Below are positions 33,759 through 41,452 of a stretch of DNA of 64,000 nt, piece by piece. This stretch comes from Peptoniphilaceae bacterium (GTDB lineage Bacteria > Bacillota > Clostridia > Tissierellales > Peptoniphilaceae), in NCBI GenBank assembly GCA_030152565.1, contig JASLJE010000047.1, positions 1-64,000 on the forward strand. Reading direction: 5' to 3'. Each line of letters begins with the position of its first letter. Position 1 is the first letter of the stretch. The notes under the pieces were generated by a model. The model was given only the letters and a program-made list of their open reading frames with translations, was not told where the DNA came from and ran no database searches. A program made the translations under genes and the position numbers.

Positions 33759-35627
33759 AGTGAATGAATTTATTGAAATGTCGCTGGCCATAACTAGCCC
33801 ATCCCTAGGTGAAAGGGAAAATTCTTCAATTTGTGGGCCATCTGGCATGGCTGATCGCTTAAATTGTTGGGTTTTAAATCTCCATAAAAACTTATTAAAC
33901 CACTTGTCGATTTCCTCTGAACTATAGTCGTCTTTAAAGGCCTCCTTGGCCATAAAATTAATATTATCCAGGCTGGACTTATTATTTATCAGGTGATAGA
34001 TAAAGAAGTCATGAAGTTCATAAGGTCCTACATTGTCCTCTGTTATCTGTTTGATTTCTCCATCTTCTGCAGGTAGTAGCTCTGGAGAGATAGGAGTATT
34101 TATAATATCAAAAATAGTTGAGGCCAATAGAGGATTGGTTTCTTGACTATTTAGGGCTACATACTTAACAACCTCTCTTAAGAGTGTCTTAGGAAGGCCT
34201 GAATTAATGGCATACATACTCATATGATCTCCATTATAGGTGGCCCAGCCTAGGGCTATTTCAGACATGTTTCCAGTACCTAGGACAATGCCCCCATGCT
34301 TGTTGGCCAAATCCATGAGGATTTGTGTTCTCTCTCTGGCTTGTGAGTTTTCATAGGTTATGGATAGGTCATCTTCGTCGTGGCCTATGTCTTTAAAGTG
34401 TTGTTTGGTAGCTTCCACTATGGAAATTTCTTCCAGGCTAACATTAAGGGACTTGGCCAGATTTATGCTGTTGGTAAAGGTCCTTTGGGTAGTTCCTAAA
34501 CCTGGCATGGTAATGGCCCTTATATCTTTAGGATCCAGACCCATTTTAAAATAGGTTATGGATGCTACAAGTAAGGCCAGGGTAGAATCAAGACCTCCTG
34601 AAAGACCTAGAAAAATCTTTTTATCAGGTATTTGTTCCAACCTTCTTTTTAGGGCTTCGCTTTGAAGGTTTAAAATCTTTTCACACTTTTCTTCCCAGTC
34701 CTTTTGATTTTCTGGTATATAAGGACTCTTGGCTAGCCTTCTCTTTAGAGGAAGTTCTCTTTCGGAAAGGCTGGCATAGCTGGTATATATTTTAGGTTGG
34801 TAGAAAAGTCTTGAAGGTTTTTTATTTTTTATCTGGTCCAGGTTGATGTCATTGTAAATTAAACCATCCCTAAAAAGACCTGAATCCTCCAGACTTGTTC
34901 CTGCTTCCCAAATCCCCTTATGGCCTCCATAGATATGGTTGGTAGTAGATTCTCCCTGGGAACTATTGGCAAAGATAAGGCCAGCTTCATAGGAAGAGGA
35001 TAGGGAGGATAGAAGTTTTTTTCTCCTATCTAGACTTAGGCTGGTTTCAGCTGAAGAACCAGAAACCATTAGAAGGTTGGCTCCTAGGCTGGCATGAACT
35101 GAGGCCAGGTTAAAGCCTTGGTTCAGGTCATATTCAAAGCTAAAAGATCCAATTATCTTAGAATTTTCCCTTACCTTTACTAGGATATTAGGGCTAATCA
35201 AATAATTGCTGCCTCCTATAAGGACTTCCATATCTTGATCAAAAGTGGCAAAATATCTATTTTCAACAGGACTTAAATTTATCTTAGGTATAAAACCTAA
35301 AATTTTTCCGTCATTTATAAGGGCTAAAACATTATATATCCTATTATTAACCTCTAGGGGTAGGCCTAGACTAAATAGGATCTTTTTATTTAAACTGTGA
35401 TTTTTGATTTCCATTAGACTTTCCAAGGCCAGGTCTAGGATGGACTGGTTGGCAATTAAGTCTCCGCCACTTGCTCCACTTAGACTAAGTTCTGGAAAAA
35501 CCAGTAAGTCTAGTCCCAAGTCATGGGCCAGATCTAGGGTCCTCATAATTTCATTTTTATTATTTTCAATATTTAATAGGTCGAGATCTATGGTAGCAGA
35601 TCCCACTCTTAAAAAGTTTCTATACAT
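33750..35627 (-). CDS. nadE: NAD+ synthase, two-domain form with degenerate glutaminase domain
   Basis: The 625-residue protein has an N-terminal nitrilase-like domain (residues 1-270) and a C-terminal NAD synthase with SGGLDS near residue 344 and LGTGNMSEIALGW. The synthase half looks intact and should amidate deamido-NAD. In the nitrilase half Glu (PELSLSG) and Lys (IPKINLS) of the triad are kept. The CEDLW-type motif that carries the nucleophilic Cys reads SFEYD at 163-167, with Phe164 in the Cys position, and there is no Cys anywhere before residue 310. It should therefore use free ammonia. Its own promoter faces the copper operon. Confidence 0.92.
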   Translation of the reverse strand: MYRNFLRVGSATIDLDLLNIENNKNEIMRTLDLAHDLGLDLLVFPELSLSGASGGDLIANQSILDLALESLMEIKNHSLNKKILFSLGLPLEVNNRIYNVLALINDGKILGFIPKINLSPVENRYFATFDQDMEVLIGGSNYLISPNILVKVRENSKIIGSFSFEYDLNQGFNLASVHASLGANLLMVSGSSAETSLSLDRRKKLLSSLSSSYEAGLIFANSSQGESTTNHIYGGHKGIWEAGTSLEDSGLFRDGLIYNDINLDQIKNKKPSRLFYQPKIYTSYASLSERELPLKRRLAKSPYIPENQKDWEEKCEKILNLQSEALKRRLEQIPDKKIFLGLSGGLDSTLALLVASITYFKMGLDPKDIRAITMPGLGTTQRTFTNSINLAKSLNVSLEEISIVEATKQHFKDIGHDEDDLSITYENSQARERTQILMDLANKHGGIVLGTGNMSEIALGWATYNGDHMSMYAINSGLPKTLLREVVKYVALNSQETNPLLASTIFDIINTPISPELLPAEDGEIKQITEDNVGPYELHDFFIYHLINNKSSLDNINFMAKEAFKDDYSSEEIDKWFNKFLWRFKTQQFKRSAMPDGPQIEEFSLSPRDGLVMASDISINSFTKK

Positions 35628-35647
35628 AATACACCTCTCTTATCCTT

Positions 35648-35708
35648 ATTATACAATTAATAAAAATAAATGGTCAATATTGACAAAAAGTTAGAATAGG
35701 CTTATTAT
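35648..35708. promoter_or_regulatory. back-to-back promoters of nadE and copA
   Basis: For copA (+): TTGACA at 35680-35685 and TATTAT at 35703-35708, 17 bp apart. For nadE (-): TTGACC at 35677-35672 and TATAAT at 35653-35648, 18 bp apart. The two -35 boxes are only two bases apart, so two polymerases cannot bind together. Confidence 0.8.
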
Positions 35709-35712
35709 ATTA

Positions 35713-35729
35713 ATACCCCTAGGGGGTAT
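35713..35729 (+). promoter_or_regulatory. CsoR operator on the copA promoter
   Basis: ATACCCCTAGGGGGTAT is a near-perfect palindrome just after the -10 box, covering the predicted start of transcription. It matches the known G/C-tract pattern of CsoR sites. The csoR gene is the next gene after copA. Confidence 0.85.
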
Positions 35730-35740
35730 GAGGAGGACTT

Positions 35741-38314
35741 ATGAAAGAAAAATTTGATATAGAAGGAATGACCTGTGCGGCCTGCTCAACAGCTGTTGAA
35801 AAAGCAGTTGGCAAGCTAGACGGAGTCAAGGAGGTAAATGTAAGCCTACTTACCAATAGTATGGAAATAGTAGCTGAAGATGGCCTGGATCCATCCAGTG
35901 TACTTTCAGCTGTTGAAAAGGCAGGCTATAGTGGCAGGCAAAAGAAGGCTGAGGAAAAAAGCCATAGGCCTAATCCCAACCAGATAATAGATGATGAAAT
36001 CAAGTCTCTTAAACATAGACTAAAGGTTTCCCTACCACTTATGCTAGTTCTTATGTATGTGGCCATGGGCCATATGATGAAGCTTCCCTATCCTAGTATT
36101 TTAGAGGGAAATAGCGGAGCTCTTATCTATGCCTTTAGCCAATTTTTACTAGCCCTACCTGTACTTTATGTAAATAGAAGGTACTTCCAGTCAGGATTTA
36201 AAGCCTTGGGCCATAAAAACCCCAACATGGATTCCCTGGTAGCCCTAGGATCTATGGCGGCAGTAGTCTATGGAATAGTAGCCATCTTTATGATAGGTTA
36301 TGGCCTGGGCTATGAGAGATTAGATTTGGTTGAAAAATACAGGCACGATATTTACTTTGAATCAGCTGCCATGATTTTAACCTTGATTACCTTTGGTAAA
36401 TTCTTAGAGGCCAGATCTAAAAAGAAGACTACAGAGGCCTTGGACAAGTTAATAGACCTTCAACCAGACAAGGTTAGGGTTATAAGAAATGACCAGGAAG
36501 AGATGATCGACTTGGCAGACTTGTTAGAAGGAGATTTAATAAAGATAATTCCAGGAGAGAGAATAGCAGTTGATGGGATAATAGTAGAGGGAAGAAGTTC
36601 CCTGGACCAACAGGCCATAACAGGAGAGTCCTTACCAGTTGAAGTTGGACAAGGAGACAAGGTTATATCTGGATCTTTAAATAAGAATGGTAGCTTTATT
36701 TTTAAGGCCACCCAGGTAGGATCAGATACAACCCTATCAAAGATTATAGAACTTATGGAAGAGGCCAGCTCTTCCAAGGCTCCCATCAGTCAAATGGCTG
36801 ACAAGGTGGCAGCAGTCTTTGTACCTGTAGTTATAGGCTTATCCCTACTATCCTTTGCCTATTGGATCTTTAAGGGGCAAGGATTTGAATTTGCCTTTTC
36901 CATAGCCATAGGAGTACTAGTGATTTCTTGCCCATGTGCCCTAGGCCTGGCAACACCGGTAGCTATGATGGTGGCAACTGGAAAGGCTGCTGAAAATGGA
37001 ATCTTGATTAAATCAGCAGAGGCCCTGGAAAGACTTCATGAAGTAGATCTTATAGTCTTTGACAAGACAGGAACTATTACAGAGGGAAATCCAGAAGTAA
37101 CAGATATTATAACCATAGATGGTTTTGATAGAAAAGAACTTTTGACCATAGCAGGATCACTGGAAGCTAGCTCACAACAGCCTTTAGCAGATGCGGTTAT
37201 GAAGAAGGTTAAGGAATATGATATAAATTTAGAAAAAATTGTTGACTTTGAATCATTTACGGGTATGGGTATAAGTGGTTACCTAGATGGGAAAAAATAC
37301 TTTATAGGTAATGACAAGCTTATGAACAGAGAAAATATTTCCTATGAGGAAACAGATGATCTAACGCTAGCCTATAAGAAGGAAGGAAAGACTTCCATCT
37401 ATATATTTGATGAAAATAAACTTTTAGGTATTATGGCCATAGCAGATGTAATTAAGAATACTAGTGTGGAAGCCATAGACCAAATTCACAAGATGGGCAT
37501 AAGGACCATGATGCTATCAGGTGACAATGAGATAACGGCCAAGGCCATAGCAAAAAAAGTCCATGTTGATGATTATAGGGGAGAGCTAATGCCCCAAGAC
37601 AAGGACAGAATAATTACAGAACTTAAGAAGGACTATAAGACTATAGCCATGGTGGGAGATGGAATAAATGACGCTCCAGCCCTTATGAGAGCTGATGTAG
37701 GTATAGCCATAGCAGATGGTACTGACATAGCTATAGACTCAGCGGATATAGTTTTAATGAAGTCAGATTTACAAGATATAGTAGGTGCGGTTAACCTAAG
37801 TAAGAAGACTATAAAAAATATCAAGGAAAACCTATTTTGGGCCTTCTTCTACAATATTTTAGCCATACCAATAGCCATGGGCTTTTTCTATACTAGTTTT
37901 AACCTAAAGTTAAATCCTATGATAGGATCCTTGGCCATGAGTATGAGTTCTATATTTGTAGTGACCAATGCCTTGAGATTAAAGAGATTTAAAAATGATA
38001 AAAAACTAGACTATAAAAGGTCATCGACCCAGCTTCAGGCTGAGAATAGTCTTAACTATAATATGAAAAACAATAAAAAAGAAGAAAGACAAGAGGAGAA
38101 TAAAATGAAAAAAACTATTTATATTGACGGAATGACATGTAACCACTGCAAGATGAGAGTGGAAAAATTATTGGGAGAAGTAGATGGAGTATCTCAAGCT
38201 CAAGTAAACTTGGACGAGAAAAAAGCCCTAGTAGAAACATCTGTTGACTTGGATGAAAAAATGATCAAGGACTTGATAGATGATGCTGGATATGAATATA
38301 AGTCTATGGACTAG
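35741..38314 (+). CDS. copA: Cu(I)-exporting P1B-type ATPase with N- and C-terminal metal-binding domains
   Basis: The 857-residue pump has an N-terminal HMA domain (MTCAAC, Cys12 and Cys15), TGES, the membrane CPC near residue 397, DKTGT with Asp441 and GDGIND at 639. YN and MSMSS in the last helices mark Cu(I) specificity. Two features are odd. The conserved SEHP motif of the nucleotide-binding domain reads SQQP (478-481), with Gln480 in place of His. After the last helix a charged linker leads to a second HMA domain (MTCNHC) at residues 789-857, which resembles a free CopZ chaperone. AGGAGG precedes the ATG, and a CsoR operator lies upstream. Confidence 0.95.
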   Translation: MKEKFDIEGMTCAACSTAVEKAVGKLDGVKEVNVSLLTNSMEIVAEDGLDPSSVLSAVEKAGYSGRQKKAEEKSHRPNPNQIIDDEIKSLKHRLKVSLPLMLVLMYVAMGHMMKLPYPSILEGNSGALIYAFSQFLLALPVLYVNRRYFQSGFKALGHKNPNMDSLVALGSMAAVVYGIVAIFMIGYGLGYERLDLVEKYRHDIYFESAAMILTLITFGKFLEARSKKKTTEALDKLIDLQPDKVRVIRNDQEEMIDLADLLEGDLIKIIPGERIAVDGIIVEGRSSLDQQAITGESLPVEVGQGDKVISGSLNKNGSFIFKATQVGSDTTLSKIIELMEEASSSKAPISQMADKVAAVFVPVVIGLSLLSFAYWIFKGQGFEFAFSIAIGVLVISCPCALGLATPVAMMVATGKAAENGILIKSAEALERLHEVDLIVFDKTGTITEGNPEVTDIITIDGFDRKELLTIAGSLEASSQQPLADAVMKKVKEYDINLEKIVDFESFTGMGISGYLDGKKYFIGNDKLMNRENISYEETDDLTLAYKKEGKTSIYIFDENKLLGIMAIADVIKNTSVEAIDQIHKMGIRTMMLSGDNEITAKAIAKKVHVDDYRGELMPQDKDRIITELKKDYKTIAMVGDGINDAPALMRADVGIAIADGTDIAIDSADIVLMKSDLQDIVGAVNLSKKTIKNIKENLFWAFFYNILAIPIAMGFFYTSFNLKLNPMIGSLAMSMSSIFVVTNALRLKRFKNDKKLDYKRSSTQLQAENSLNYNMKNNKKEERQEENKMKKTIYIDGMTCNHCKMRVEKLLGEVDGVSQAQVNLDEKKALVETSVDLDEKMIKDLIDDAGYEYKSMD
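38105..38314 (+). other. copZ: possible internal start giving a free CopZ-like chaperone
   Basis: Within the copA frame, ATG 38105 (Met789) has AGGAG six bases upstream and opens a complete 69-residue HMA protein with GMTCNHCKMRVEK, the size of CopZ. The frame is the same as copA, so this would be a second product from one gene. Whether it is translated separately is not shown. Confidence 0.4.
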
Positions 38315-38316
38315 AT

Positions 38317-38589
38317 ATGAAGGCAGATAAAAAAAGTACCCTGCGTCGATTGAAGATAATTAGAGGTCAAATTGACGGCATAATCAATATGGTAGAAGAA
38401 GACAGGTACTGTATTGATATTTCAACCCAGCTTATGGCATCCATAGCTGGGCTGAAGGCTGTTAATAATGAGGTTTTAAAGGCCCATATGAAAAGCTGTG
38501 TAAAGGATTCCTTTGACAGTGAAGACCATGAAATAGCAGATGAAAAAATTGATGAGGTAATAAAGATATTAGACAAGTTGAGTAAGTAG
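38317..38589 (+). CDS. csoR: copper-sensing transcriptional repressor CsoR
   Basis: The 90-residue all-helical protein has the Cu(I) ligands of CsoR: Cys in RYCIDI near residue 35, then His and Cys in AHMKSC near residues 60-64. CsoR leaves DNA when it binds Cu(I). The operator at 35713-35729 upstream of copA is its likely target, giving negative feedback. The gene starts two bases after copA and its ribosome-binding site is weak, so translation is probably coupled. Confidence 0.92.
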   Translation: MKADKKSTLRRLKIIRGQIDGIINMVEEDRYCIDISTQLMASIAGLKAVNNEVLKAHMKSCVKDSFDSEDHEIADEKIDEVIKILDKLSK

Positions 38590-38598
38590 GAGGTTAAT

Positions 38599-39399
38599 TT
38601 GAAGATATTTGCAACAGATTTAGACGGAACTTTATTGAACAAGGAACACGGAGTTAGTCCGGCCAATGTAAGGGCCTTGGAAGAACTGAAGGCCAAGGAC
38701 TATATGGTGGTTTTTGCCTCTGGTAGGGTTAGTAGCTCTGTAGATTATATTATGCAAAAGGCAGGCTTAAATGGGTATATAATAGCTAACAATGGAGCCT
38801 TGGTTTTGGATGAAAATAAAAATATTGTCCATGACAGCCCTCTAAGCTATGATAAAATAAAAAGAGTTACAGATATTGCCAAATCAGAAGAAGTTTACTT
38901 CCACATGTATGACAGGGATACCTTCTATAGCAATAAGTTCTGGAAGGAAAGAGTTGATCATCTTTTAACTGAAGATGGCAGCTACCAGATAGAAATATTG
39001 ATAGAAGAAGATATTTTAAGCTACTTGGAAGAAAAGAAGGTTTCAGTCTATAAGATTCAATTAACTGTTCCTGTTGAAAAACAAGAGGCCTTATTTGAAA
39101 AATTAAAAGACCTTGACGGACTTTATATAGCCAAGTCAGGGGACACCTATATAGAGGTAATGAGTGAAGGAGTTAACAAGTGGGAGGGAATCCAGGCCGT
39201 TGTCAACCACAAGAAGCTTAAGCCTTCCCAAGTTGTTACCATAGGAGACTTTGATAACGACATACCTATGATAGAGGCAGCAGACCTGGGAATCGCCATG
39301 GGAAATGCCAATGAAAAGGTTAAGGCAGTTGCAGACTATGTAACTCTTACAAATGTGGAGGACGGTTTCGCAAGAGCTGTAGAATATATAAATAAATAA
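38599..39399 (+). CDS. Cof-type HAD-superfamily phosphatase
   Basis: The 266-residue protein has DLDGTLLN at residue 6, the FASGR motif II and GDFDNDIPMIEAA as motif IV, the Cof/type IIB HAD pattern. It starts with TTG, behind a consensus AGGAGG. It is nine bases after csoR with no terminator, so it can be co-transcribed with the copper genes. The substrate is unknown. It is a paralogue of the gene at 1154-1960. Confidence 0.9.
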   Translation: MKIFATDLDGTLLNKEHGVSPANVRALEELKAKDYMVVFASGRVSSSVDYIMQKAGLNGYIIANNGALVLDENKNIVHDSPLSYDKIKRVTDIAKSEEVYFHMYDRDTFYSNKFWKERVDHLLTEDGSYQIEILIEEDILSYLEEKKVSVYKIQLTVPVEKQEALFEKLKDLDGLYIAKSGDTYIEVMSEGVNKWEGIQAVVNHKKLKPSQVVTIGDFDNDIPMIEAADLGIAMGNANEKVKAVADYVTLTNVEDGFARAVEYINK

Positions 39400-39408
39400 G
39401 AGGTAGAG

Positions 39409-39873
39409 ATGTTAAATATTGTTTTATTAGAGCCAGAAATTCCCTATAACACAGCCAATATAGGAAGGACATGTTATTTAACCAAGACTAGGCTACACCT
39501 GATAAGGCCCTTGGGCTTTATCCTTTCAGATAAGAACTTGAGAAGGATAGGTTTAGACTATTGGAAGGACGTAGACTTACTTGTTCATGACTCCTATCAA
39601 GACTTTCTAGACTATGCCAAGGGGCATACTATTTATATGGCAACTAGCAAGGCTAAGAAATATTACACAGAAGTCAACTATAAGGATGGAGACTTTATTA
39701 TGTTTGGCAAGGAATCCAAGGGAATAGATAAAGAAATACTAGAGGCCAATAAGGACCATGCTATTAAGGTTCAGATGAGATCTGATAGCGACAGGTCACT
39801 AAACCTGTCCAATACAGCGGCCATAATTCTTTATGAAGGGCTAAGACAATTAGGATTTAAAGAGATGGATTAA
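39409..39873 (+). CDS. trmL: tRNA (cytidine(34)-2'-O)-methyltransferase TrmL
   Basis: The 154-residue SPOUT methyltransferase has EIPYNTANIGRTC (motif 1), MFGKESKGID (motif 2) and SLNLSNTAAIILYE (motif 3), matching TrmL/CspR in length and sequence. It methylates the wobble base of tRNA-Leu isoacceptors with S-adenosylmethionine. It lies between the HAD gene and trxB, with short gaps. Confidence 0.94.
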   Translation: MLNIVLLEPEIPYNTANIGRTCYLTKTRLHLIRPLGFILSDKNLRRIGLDYWKDVDLLVHDSYQDFLDYAKGHTIYMATSKAKKYYTEVNYKDGDFIMFGKESKGIDKEILEANKDHAIKVQMRSDSDRSLNLSNTAAIILYEGLRQLGFKEMD

Positions 39874-39893
39874 TTATTAGGAAGGAGAATACA

Positions 39894-40823
39894 ATGATTT
39901 ATGACGTTATAATATTAGGAAGTGGACCGGCAGGCTTATCAGCTGCCATTTATGCAGCTAGGGCAAACTTATCAACCCTAGTTATAGAAAAAGGAAATAT
40001 AGGTGGACAAATATCCCTTACTACCAGTGTGGATAACTACCCTGGTTTAGACTATAATCCAACAGGCTTTGACATGTCTGAAAGAATGTGGAACCAGGCT
40101 GAAAAGTTTGGAGCAATGAAGGTTTTAGATGAAATAGTTGACTTGGACTTGGAAGGTGATGTTAAAACACTTAAGTCTAAGGATAAGACATATGAAGCTA
40201 AAACTGTAATCTTGGCTACAGGAGCCAACCCTAGAGAATTGGGAGTTCCAGGAGAAAAAGAATTTACTGGCAAGGGAGTTGCCTACTGTGCCACATGTGA
40301 TGGACCTTTCTATACAGATTTAGAGGTATATGTTGTAGGTGGGGGAGATGCTGCCATAGAAGAAGCAATCTTTTTAACTAAGTTTGCCAGAAAGGTAAAT
40401 GTTCTTTATAGGGGAGATAGCTTAAGGGCTGCCAAGTCTATACAAGACAAGGCCTTTGCCAATGACAAGATTGAAATCTTCTACAATAGGGAAGTAAAGG
40501 AAATTTATGGAGACATGGCTGTTAATAAGATGAAGATACTAAACAACAAGACTGGTGAAGAATACTTTGTGGAAACCAGTGGAGAAGATAGTGACTTTGG
40601 AGTGTTTATCTTTATAGGTTACCTACCAAACACAGGTTTGTTTGACGGCATGATAGACATGGACAAGGGCTATATAGTAACTGACGAAAATATGGCTACT
40701 AACATAGCAGGAGTATATGCTGTTGGTGACATGAGAAAGAAGAGAACTAGACAGGTTGTAACAGCTGCAGCAGATGGTGCTATAGGTGCTATTTCCGCAG
40801 AAAAATATTTAGAGAGCAAATAA
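39894..40823 (+). CDS. trxB: thioredoxin reductase
   Basis: The 309-residue flavoprotein has GSGPAGLSAAIYAARA (FAD), the redox pair CATC near residues 134-137, VVGGGDAAIEEA (NADPH) and VYAVGDMR. It keeps thioredoxin reduced in the cytosol. AAGGAG precedes the ATG. It is the last gene of a run that begins at copA, so copper may induce it by read-through; a local promoter cannot be excluded. Confidence 0.95.
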   Translation: MIYDVIILGSGPAGLSAAIYAARANLSTLVIEKGNIGGQISLTTSVDNYPGLDYNPTGFDMSERMWNQAEKFGAMKVLDEIVDLDLEGDVKTLKSKDKTYEAKTVILATGANPRELGVPGEKEFTGKGVAYCATCDGPFYTDLEVYVVGGGDAAIEEAIFLTKFARKVNVLYRGDSLRAAKSIQDKAFANDKIEIFYNREVKEIYGDMAVNKMKILNNKTGEEYFVETSGEDSDFGVFIFIGYLPNTGLFDGMIDMDKGYIVTDENMATNIAGVYAVGDMRKKRTRQVVTAAADGAIGAISAEKYLESK

Positions 40824-40825
40824 AG

Positions 40826-40852
40826 AAGAATCCCCTAGGGGATTCTTTTCTT
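40826..40852. terminator. terminator between trxB and mgsA
   Basis: AAGAATCCCC and GGGGATTCTT form a 10-bp inverted repeat with TA between, followed by TTCTT. It probably works in both directions, since mgsA converges from the right. Confidence 0.78.
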
Positions 40853-41219
40853 ATAGATAAGCTAATATTAGATTGGCCGTTGAACAGTTCATGGCAACGG
40901 GTATATCGTAAAGGACAGCTATTCTTAGCAAGGCCTTAACATCAGGGTCATGGGGTTGGGCCTCTAGTGGGTCCCAGAAAAATACTAAAACGTCAATTTC
41001 CTTATTGGCGATGGCAGCACCTATTTCCTGATCTCCTCCATAGGGTCCACTTAAGTAAGACTTAATTTCTACGCCAATCTTATCCCTAATTAGAGAAGAT
41101 GTTGTTCCAGTACCTGATAAATTATGATTTTTTAAGAGCTCTTTGTTAGTGTTTGCCCAAGATAATAGTTGTTCTTTTTTATGGTCGTGGGCCACTAAAC
41201 ATATGTTTTTTTTATTCAT
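40851..41219 (-). CDS. mgsA: methylglyoxal synthase
   Basis: The 122-residue protein has [10 protein letters not shown] near the start, GTGTTSSLI, the catalytic Asp in [11 protein letters not shown] and the [11 protein letters not shown] segment, all typical of MgsA. It turns dihydroxyacetone phosphate to methylglyoxal and phosphate, a bypass of lower glycolysis. It diverges from gapA and the operon that handles the same triose phosphates. GGGAGG precedes the ATG. Confidence 0.95.
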   Translation of the reverse strand: MNKKNICLVAHDHKKEQLLSWANTNKELLKNHNLSGTGTTSSLIRDKIGVEIKSYLSGPYGGDQEIGAAIANKEIDVLVFFWDPLEAQPHDPDVKALLRIAVLYDIPVAMNCSTANLILAYL

Positions 41220-41254
41220 TTGCTACCTCCCAATAGATTTAACAATATCTTAAC

Positions 41255-41268
41255 AGAAAACGTTTTCA
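41255..41268. promoter_or_regulatory. cre-like palindrome upstream of mgsA
   Basis: AGAAAACGTTTTCA contains a perfect 12-bp palindrome and fits the CcpA cre pattern except for the first base. It overlaps a possible minus-strand -35 (TTGAAA, 41269-41264) of mgsA and lies about 45 bp upstream of the gapA -35. Confidence 0.45.
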
Positions 41269-41311
41269 AAGTATAGGGTTAGTTAAAAATTTAATTAAAT
41301 ACCTATAAATA

Positions 41312-41340
41312 TTGAAAATAAGATGTCCCTATAGTATACT
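41312..41340 (+). promoter_or_regulatory. promoter of the glycolytic operon
   Basis: TTGAAA (41312-41317) and TATACT (41335-41340) are 17 bp apart. About 105 bases of leader follow before gapA; no known riboswitch was recognised in it. Confidence 0.78.
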
Positions 41341-41452
41341 TATATTGTAAAAATAATAATAATTTGATTTTTTTACGGTATATAACCTATGGATAGTCTA
41401 CAAATGGTCAAGGTACATATATCGCAAAACAAAAGCCAATAGGAGGAATAAT

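Noticed and set aside
41341..41452. Riboswitch or T-box in the gapA leader
   Set aside because: The leader is only about 105 bases and shows no T-box sequence, no known aptamer core and no terminator.
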